NCBI GenBank assembly: GCA_004154925.1 | Contig: QJNS01000026.1 | Span: 372,001 to 436,000, forward strand | Direction: 5' to 3' | DNA length: 64,000 nt | Origin: Monosporascus cannonballus | Taxonomy: Eukaryota; Ascomycota; Sordariomycetes; Xylariales | Shown: one piece after another, positions 58,957 through 64,000 of the stretch | Layout of the letters: every line of letters starts with the position of its first letter | Numbering within the stretch: position 1 is the first letter of the stretch | Made by a program: the position numbers and the translations under genes | The notes under the pieces: generated by a model | What the model saw: only the letters and a program-made list of their open reading frames with translations | What the model was told of the DNA's origin: nothing | Databases searched by the model: none

Positions 58957-59582
58957 GGTTGTGAGGAATTGAGTGTAATAGGGCGGGCCTTCAACTTGGG
59001 CAAGCTTAGAAGGGTGTTGCTTTGTGACAACTCCATGATGACCACCAGCGGGATTGAATCATATATATATACCCCGGCCACCTCGGAAATACCCCTGCAC
59101 AGCATAGATATACCGTTGGAACTTCGGTTCAATCCCCGCACATAGTCGCGAAATAGTCCCAGCTAGTTATCGCTACCCCAGGCTTGGCTACCAGATCCTT
59201 GCTTGGCCTCTCATCTCCAAATGCAGAGATTGACGTCTTCGCAGCGCGGAAATGCATTGAAGTATGCGGGGGGCGGCGGGCCAGGCCACTTCCGTGTAGC
59301 TCGACCGACGGTGCGGATAAGCGTCCAATCACAGCGTCATCCGTGACCGCTCCTTGCTCTAGCAGCCGGCGGGCACCCTCCGAGCCATGTGATCTGACCG
59401 TAGCTCCACGTCGAAGCAAGCTCTTACCCCGTAAATACGGGGGCCACGATTTCGACCGGTGTCAAAGTCCCGTTAAGAAAGAGACCAGTCAATCCCGTTA
59501 CACTATGTTCCCGGCGTTCTGAAACTTGCAGCTTCTGTGTACTACCGAATGGTCATAATATTGTACCTTGGAATCAGAAACA
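58957..59582. promoter_or_regulatory. Shared divergent promoter region (transporter / dehydratase)
   Basis: The 626 bp between the two start codons is the only space for both promoters. An alternating run CATATATATATACC at 59,059-59,072 lies about 105 bases upstream of the transporter ATG and is a good TATA candidate for that gene. No TATA is clear for the dehydratase. Co-regulation of the two genes is inferred from the layout. Confidence 0.5.
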
Positions 59583-60854
59583 ATGTCTCAACGTGTCGTT
59601 ATCAAAGATATCATTATCACGCCGGTGGCATTCCATGATATGCCCCTGCTGAACAGTGTCGGTGTGCACGAACCATTCGCATTACGCGGCATTATCGAGG
59701 TCGTCACGGAGGATACGTACGGTTTGGGCGAATCCTACGGCGACTCAACCCACCTGGGTCGCCTGCAAAGAGCGGCCGAACAAATCAAAGGCCTCTCAGT
59801 GTACGACACTAATTCCATTTATAGAAGATGTGTGGGCTCTCTAGCAGGCGACACCAGCACTGGGGGCGATGGTATGGCCGGCATGGTCACCACAGCATCT
59901 GTTGCTGATAAGGTCTTCTCCCCTTTTGAGGTTGCATGCCTCGATATACAGGGCAAGCTGGCGGGCGTGCCCGTGAGCGACTTGCTCGGTGGCCGTGTGA
60001 GAGACAATGTCCCGTACTCAGCATACCTCTTCTACAAGTGGGGAGGACACCCAGGCGAGCCAGACGATGAGTACGGCCCAGCACTCGACCCGACGGGTGT
60101 GGTGAAACAAGCGCAGAAGATTATAGATGAATATGGCTTCAAGGCGATCAAACTCAAGGGCGGGGTTTTCCCACCAGCCCAGGAGGTCGAAGCTATCAAA
60201 GCATTGCATGCCGCATTTCCTGGTGTGCCGCTGAGGCTTGATCCCAACGCTGCGTGGACCGTTGAGACCTCTAAATGGGTTGCCAAGGAGTTGGAAGGCA
60301 TTGTCGAGTATTTAGAGGATCCGGCCCCGGAAATCGAAGGCATGGCCGCCGTGGCCAGGGAGGCATCGATGCCCTTGGCTACGAATATGGCCGTGGTCGC
60401 CTTTGCCCACCTCCCCGCTTCCATATTGCAAAATGCCGTCCAAGTCATCCTATCCGATCACCACTTCTGGGGCGGCTTGCGCAAGTCTCAGACACTGGCG
60501 GCCATCTGCACGACCTGGAACATGCGGCTTTCGATGCATTCCAACAGCCACTTGGGTATCTCGCTCGCCGCCATGGCGCATCTGGCGTCTGCAACCCCTA
60601 ATCTCGACTACGCCTGCGACACCCACTGGCCGTGGAAGCGTCGTGACGAGGATGTAATTCTCGATGGCGCGCTGAAGTGGGCGGACGGCGGCGTGGTCGT
60701 GCCCACTGCGCCCGGGTTAGGGATCGAACTGGACAGAGAGAAATTGGCACGGCTTCACCGGCAGTATCTCGACTGTGGGCTGCGAAAGCGGGATGACACT
60801 ACCTATATGAAAAAATTCCAACCGGACTTTTCCGCCAAAATCCCGAGGTGGTGA
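59583..60854 (+). CDS. Glucarate dehydratase-like protein, enolase superfamily
   Basis: An intronless 423-residue frame from the ATG at 59,583; the frame runs slightly further up but only from a TTG. The enolase-fold capping domain (about 1-140) is followed by the barrel. Catalytic and metal residues of the glucarate dehydratase group are all visible: K190-L-K192 (general base), D220 in RLDPNAAW, E245 in EYLEDPAPE, N268 in ATNMAVV, D292 in ILSDHHFWGG and H319 in MHSNSHLGIS (the Asp-His dyad). The reaction would be Mg2+-dependent loss of water from D-glucarate or a related aldarate, giving 5-keto-4-deoxyglucarate. Length is close to the bacterial enzymes (about 445). It is divergent from the transporter and convergent with the aldolase. 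The exact substrate may differ, as in many fungal homologs. Confidence 0.9.
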   Translation: MSQRVVIKDIIITPVAFHDMPLLNSVGVHEPFALRGIIEVVTEDTYGLGESYGDSTHLGRLQRAAEQIKGLSVYDTNSIYRRCVGSLAGDTSTGGDGMAGMVTTASVADKVFSPFEVACLDIQGKLAGVPVSDLLGGRVRDNVPYSAYLFYKWGGHPGEPDDEYGPALDPTGVVKQAQKIIDEYGFKAIKLKGGVFPPAQEVEAIKALHAAFPGVPLRLDPNAAWTVETSKWVAKELEGIVEYLEDPAPEIEGMAAVAREASMPLATNMAVVAFAHLPASILQNAVQVILSDHHFWGGLRKSQTLAAICTTWNMRLSMHSNSHLGISLAAMAHLASATPNLDYACDTHWPWKRRDEDVILDGALKWADGGVVVPTAPGLGIELDREKLARLHRQYLDCGLRKRDDTTYMKKFQPDFSAKIPRW

Positions 60855-61267
60855 GATAATGGCAAGCGGGCATGTTGGTAGGATATTGGCAGCGCTAGAT
60901 CATTAGCCCGCTATCTGGCATGAAATTGACGTCGAGACGATGGTCTGTCCACTTCAGAGCTCTCGTAGCGGATACGTGACCTGCTTTCCGATCAATCTTT
61001 CGAGCCTTTCATGGCGGACATGATTGTGTTTTCATCTGGTGAAATCGAACTGCCAAGGGTAAGGAGTGATGCATGGGGGATCAGGGGGGTATAAATATCA
61101 AAATCTGCACCGATTTATTAATCATATGATGGTAGAGTGCATATGTGATCCTTAGCGGGCCACCGTCATTAAACAATGCAACTGCATCCAGATTCCATAG
61201 GCGAAATGCGATTGATTCTAAACCCGAAGTGTTCAATGAATTTATACAAATCACCCGCCCCACTCGG
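60855..61267. other. Short intergenic between convergent genes
   Basis: 3' flanks of the dehydratase and aldolase genes; AT-rich around 61,090-61,140, no other feature. Confidence 0.4.
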
Positions 61268-62212
61268 CTACAGACTCGCCTCGATGCTCACTAAGCCTGC
61301 AATTTGCAACTCAATGGCCTTCTTTGCCGCGTCAGAGGGCTCAGTGTAGGGCCGTCTCGGCTTCAACTTCTCCAGAGCCCCCTCAACTCCCGCGGCCTTA
61401 GCGGTGTTAAGAGCCGCCGCATACTTCACGGATGCAATACCAGCCTTGCAAGCCTGCTCTGCAAGCGCGGCCTTCTTATGCAAGTCCATTGCCTCTTGGA
61501 ACTTCCCATCCTTGTACAGGTTGTAAATGTGCACGATGGTCTTGGGAAACACGTTCGCAAACCCCGCGATAGTTCCCGCGGAGCCGGAAGCCAAGCCACC
61601 GATGAGAAAATCCGCCTGTCCTCCGAACGTCGCGAACTGTTCCGACGGAAGCTCGGCCGCAAGACGCGTGATCTTAGCCACAGCTCCGCAGGTCAACTTC
61701 ACGCCGACGATGTTGCTATGCGTCTTGGCCAGGCGGGCGATAGTCGCCGAGTCTAGATCGATGCCATTGCAAACCGCCGGGAAATTATAAATAACGATAG
61801 GGAGGGAACTCTCCTTGGCGACGTCATTAAAGAAGCTGTCGATCACGGCCGGCGTCGTCTGCTTACCAAAGTAGGCTGGAGGCAGAAGCAAGGCATAGTT
61901 CGCGCCGGCATCAGCCGCGTCCGCGATGAATTCCAAGACTTGCTTCGTCGAGTGGCCACCTACGCCGGCCATGATGGGGTATAATGGCCCGCATGCTTTC
62001 CGAGCGGTTTCCAGAAGCGTCTTCCGCTCCTCACGCGTCAGCAGAAAGGTTTCGGAGTTGGTGCCGAGTATTACAAGCCCGGCGAGGCCAGATTTTGACA
62101 GGTACGAGTAGAATTTCGCCTGGGATTCCGTGTCGGGCGTGTCAGTGCTGTGGTCGAAGAAGGTGATTGCTGGGGCCCAGACCCCGCTTGGTGGGACTTT
62201 GGGGAGCGACAT
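61268..62212 (-). CDS. Dihydrodipicolinate synthase/N-acetylneuraminate lyase family aldolase
   Basis: I start at the ATG at 62,212 (314 residues, the family's usual size, A at -3). The frame also has an ATG at 62,332, but the extra 40 residues are Pro-rich and read like leader. Family marks are GTNSE at 50-54 (the G-T-T-G-E substrate loop), Y142 in IYNFP and the Schiff-base K172 in GVKLT, on a single (beta/alpha)8 barrel. Class I aldolases of this family split 2-keto-3-deoxy acids to pyruvate plus an aldehyde, for example the fungal 2-keto-3-deoxy-L-galactonate aldolases of galacturonate catabolism or keto-deoxyglucarate aldolases in bacteria. Next to a glucarate-dehydratase-like gene, cleavage of a keto-deoxy aldarate to pyruvate and tartronate semialdehyde is the simplest role (inference). 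No introns, no lesions. Confidence 0.88.
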   Translation of the reverse strand: MSLPKVPPSGVWAPAITFFDHSTDTPDTESQAKFYSYLSKSGLAGLVILGTNSETFLLTREERKTLLETARKACGPLYPIMAGVGGHSTKQVLEFIADAADAGANYALLLPPAYFGKQTTPAVIDSFFNDVAKESSLPIVIYNFPAVCNGIDLDSATIARLAKTHSNIVGVKLTCGAVAKITRLAAELPSEQFATFGGQADFLIGGLASGSAGTIAGFANVFPKTIVHIYNLYKDGKFQEAMDLHKKAALAEQACKAGIASVKYAAALNTAKAAGVEGALEKLKPRRPYTEPSDAAKKAIELQIAGLVSIEASL

Positions 62213-62899
62213 CGTAGCTGTTCCTGGATCAAGGCTCGAAACCGATGGTCTTTCTTCACGGAGAGGGCATACACTAGGGTCCTGGGAAAGATGGGGATAC
62301 TTAAAGGTCTCCGGAGGGCGGTCAGGGGGCATCCGTCCACCCGCTCGGGGATACGCTCCTCAGTGCTCAGTGCGCGGTGCCACTGGTCATGCCCTCCGTT
62401 TTCGGTCGTTCTCCATGTTACTAGAGTGACTTCTCGTGCAAAGCTTTTTTTTTCACATATGTTGAATATAACATCAGCATAACGACAAAGTCAATCTGAT
62501 GTCTTGAAAAATCATATATTTTCTATAAGCTACCGAAACGGCTAATAGGTAGGGTGTGTCTTTATCTCTGTTTCGGCCCGTTCCCGATTCCAATTTCACG
62601 GACTGTTTTCGCCCACAAATAAGAGCATCGGAAAAGCCTTACGTCTCGGATATCCAATGACCATTGCCGACGGATAAGAACGACTAGTTCTGATCACTGC
62701 AGCCCATCCAAACATGAAGATGTGACGTAATGTCCATCAGTATCACATTAGTATCACATTGAATGGAGGAATGCGACACCAAAGTCTAGTACCCAGACTG
62801 CTTTTGCTGGCACATTGGTGGGAGCACAGGGCCGCTCGGTCTGACCTCCGTGCGTCTTCGATGTCGTTTGAGTGATCCAACATCTACCAAGCAGAATTT
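62213..62899. promoter_or_regulatory. Upstream region of the aldolase gene
   Basis: Contains a T-run (62,444-62,453) followed by CACATATGTTGAATATAAC, the AT-richest part and a likely promoter core. A direct duplication of CAGTATCACATTAG/ TAGTATCACATTGA lies near 62,740-62,762. No gene supported. Confidence 0.4.
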
Positions 62900-63620
62900 C
62901 CACGAAGGCATTTTATCCGTGGTCTTGCGTCGGATTGTTTCCGTCTTTCCATTCCCAGCACGCATCTGTAGCGTTTTGCGCCACCAGCAACCTCAGTGGG
63001 TGCCCGAATTCAATTAGTCTGGCAGCCTCCCCCCATCGCCGTGCACGAATGAGAAGTGTAGCGGCAGTCCGCGGTGGTCTGGTTCGCCCAACGCTGAGAT
63101 TCCGCTCTTCGACAAGTAGTTTGATGATTGAGGCAGCACCCTGTGTAGACGCCACGTGAAGTGCGTGATACCTTCAGTGTTCCCATCTGCCGTGGCGTCA
63201 GAACTGGGAACAGGGCAATCCTGCCAAAGTGAGAGCTCTATAGCATCGCTTTAGCCCAGCATGAATGATAGGACTAGCGGCATACACTTCACATCAGGAA
63301 CATGCGAGAAGTCTGTCGTACATAGGGTCGATAGGAGGATCATGAGTATCCGGTTAAGAGCCCAACGGACGGCGCATCCATATCAGCGTTGCGATCTAGT
63401 AGAAACCATGCGATCTCAAAATTCTGCAACACCACAGCTTGAGATCGGGTTCCAGAACCTCGCTCCCGGCAGACGTGCCAATTCGGCCATGGGCCTACCG
63501 ACGGCCGTAGTAGGACGTGGTGACGAGTAGTCGTCCTGCGTATGTTCACTCCCACTTGCGGGTTGCTGTTGAGTTTGCGAAACAAAGCTAACAAACGCAG
63601 ATGTTCCGGTCAATCATTCC
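62900..63620 (-). pseudogene. Ankyrin-repeat protein pseudogene
   Basis: The minus strand shows ankyrin units in different frames: ALHVASTQGAASIIKLLVEE (about 63,105-63,165), RRWGEAARLIEFGHPLRLLV downstream, and EIAWFLLDRNADMDAPSVG near 63,350-63,420. Typical L-L-x-x-G/N-A-D and A-L-H-V-A-S-x-x-G motifs are clear, but frame changes and stops separate them, and no splice sites restore one frame. It is a relic of a multi-ankyrin protein, a class that is large and fast-evolving in fungi. Confidence 0.65.
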
Positions 63621-64000
63621 TAATGGCTCAGAATATAGTATCGAGTTTAGTTTAGATCTATTCCTCGTAGAGTATCGTTTCGGCAATAACATTGCAGAAC
63701 TAGAACGCTGCCGCGAGCGCTGCGACACCAAGGCTCGATTCACGGGAATGCCGCGACCGTGAACATTGCCTCGCTCGGCAGGCTCTCAAGACCCTACATC
63801 TTGCTGGTGCGCATGAAATCCCCTTTAGTGGTCAAGGAACAACTTGATCTTACAAGGTGACCACTCTTCTTGTGCCGCACGTCTACCTGTCCAAGATGAG
63901 TCCTCATCGCATCAGGGCTGCTTCTAAAGCGCTGTGAAGATATACTTATACCAGAGACTCTAACTCCGATATTTTACCCTGACCTGTCGCGAATAGCAAC
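63621..64000. other. Window end, nothing recognised
   Basis: Normal composition; may contain further upstream parts of the ankyrin relic, but no repeat unit could be read. Confidence 0.35.

Noticed and set aside
59568..59582. Upstream extension of the dehydratase to a TTG codon
   Set aside because: TTG is not a credible fungal start here; the ATG five codons later has a good context.
62213..62332. 40-residue N-terminal extension of the aldolase
   Set aside because: Pro/Ser-rich, unlike any family N-terminus; the second ATG gives the usual length, although the first cannot be excluded.
1..64000. CRISPR arrays, bacterial operons, rRNA or tRNA genes
   Set aside because: No regularly spaced identical repeats, introns and fungal transposons instead, and no RNA gene structure recognised by eye.

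Overview
This window looks like a chromosome segment of a filamentous ascomycete (Pezizomycotina). The support is short introns (about 53-78 nt, with GT-AG or one GC-AG border and CTAAC/CTGAC-like branch points), fungal gene families (2EXR, ACS-type MFS, CVNH, GH47), and two long, extremely AT-rich blocks whose decay matches repeat-induced point mutation (RIP). In those blocks CpA is replaced by TpA, CAA/CAG codons have become TAA/TAG, and only CpA-poor stretches keep their GC. The species cannot be named from the sequence.

Layout. (1) Bases 1-28,444 are RIP-decayed transposons: a tandem pair of minus-strand Gypsy elements sharing one LTR (1-8,722); an unassigned AT-rich stretch; a 10.7-kb DNA transposon with imperfect terminal inverted repeats and a perfect 8-bp target duplication (10,595-21,287); a plus-strand Gypsy (about 23.5-27.1 kb); and a truncated minus-strand Gypsy piece with its LTR (27,119-28,444). 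(2) 28,445-33,491 is a 5-kb island of normal composition holding a hypothetical two-exon gene, a 209-bp MITE and the 3' part of a broken cytochrome P450 gene, which stops at an LTR. (3) 33,492-42,750 is again RIP-decayed: a third Gypsy carrying an almost unmutated solo LTR, then an internally deleted copy of the 10.7-kb DNA transposon. (4) 42,895-43,053 is the end of a larger relative of the MITE. (5) 43,054-64,000 has normal composition. Intact genes here are an EthD-domain protein, a 2EXR-domain protein, a GH47 alpha-mannosidase, an MFS transporter, a glucarate-dehydratase-like enolase-superfamily protein and a DHDPS-family aldolase. Broken genes are a CVNH lectin-like gene, a small unknown gene, a pepsin-fold A1-like gene and an ankyrin-repeat gene.

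How the genes fit together. The transporter (minus) and the dehydratase (plus) are divergent from one 626-bp intergenic region, and the aldolase follows in convergent orientation. Import, dehydration and retro-aldol cleavage are the three steps needed to feed an aldarate or sugar acid into central metabolism, so I infer a small sugar-acid catabolic cluster. The GH47 gene next to it is a membrane-anchored glycan-trimming enzyme and need not belong to the pathway. The other single-copy genes near the AT-rich blocks are largely decayed, several by stop codons that single C:G to T:A changes would explain, so gene loss appears to spread from the repeats.

Limits: positions inside RIP-decayed elements are approximate, no RIP index was computed, and family calls rest on motif recognition by eye.
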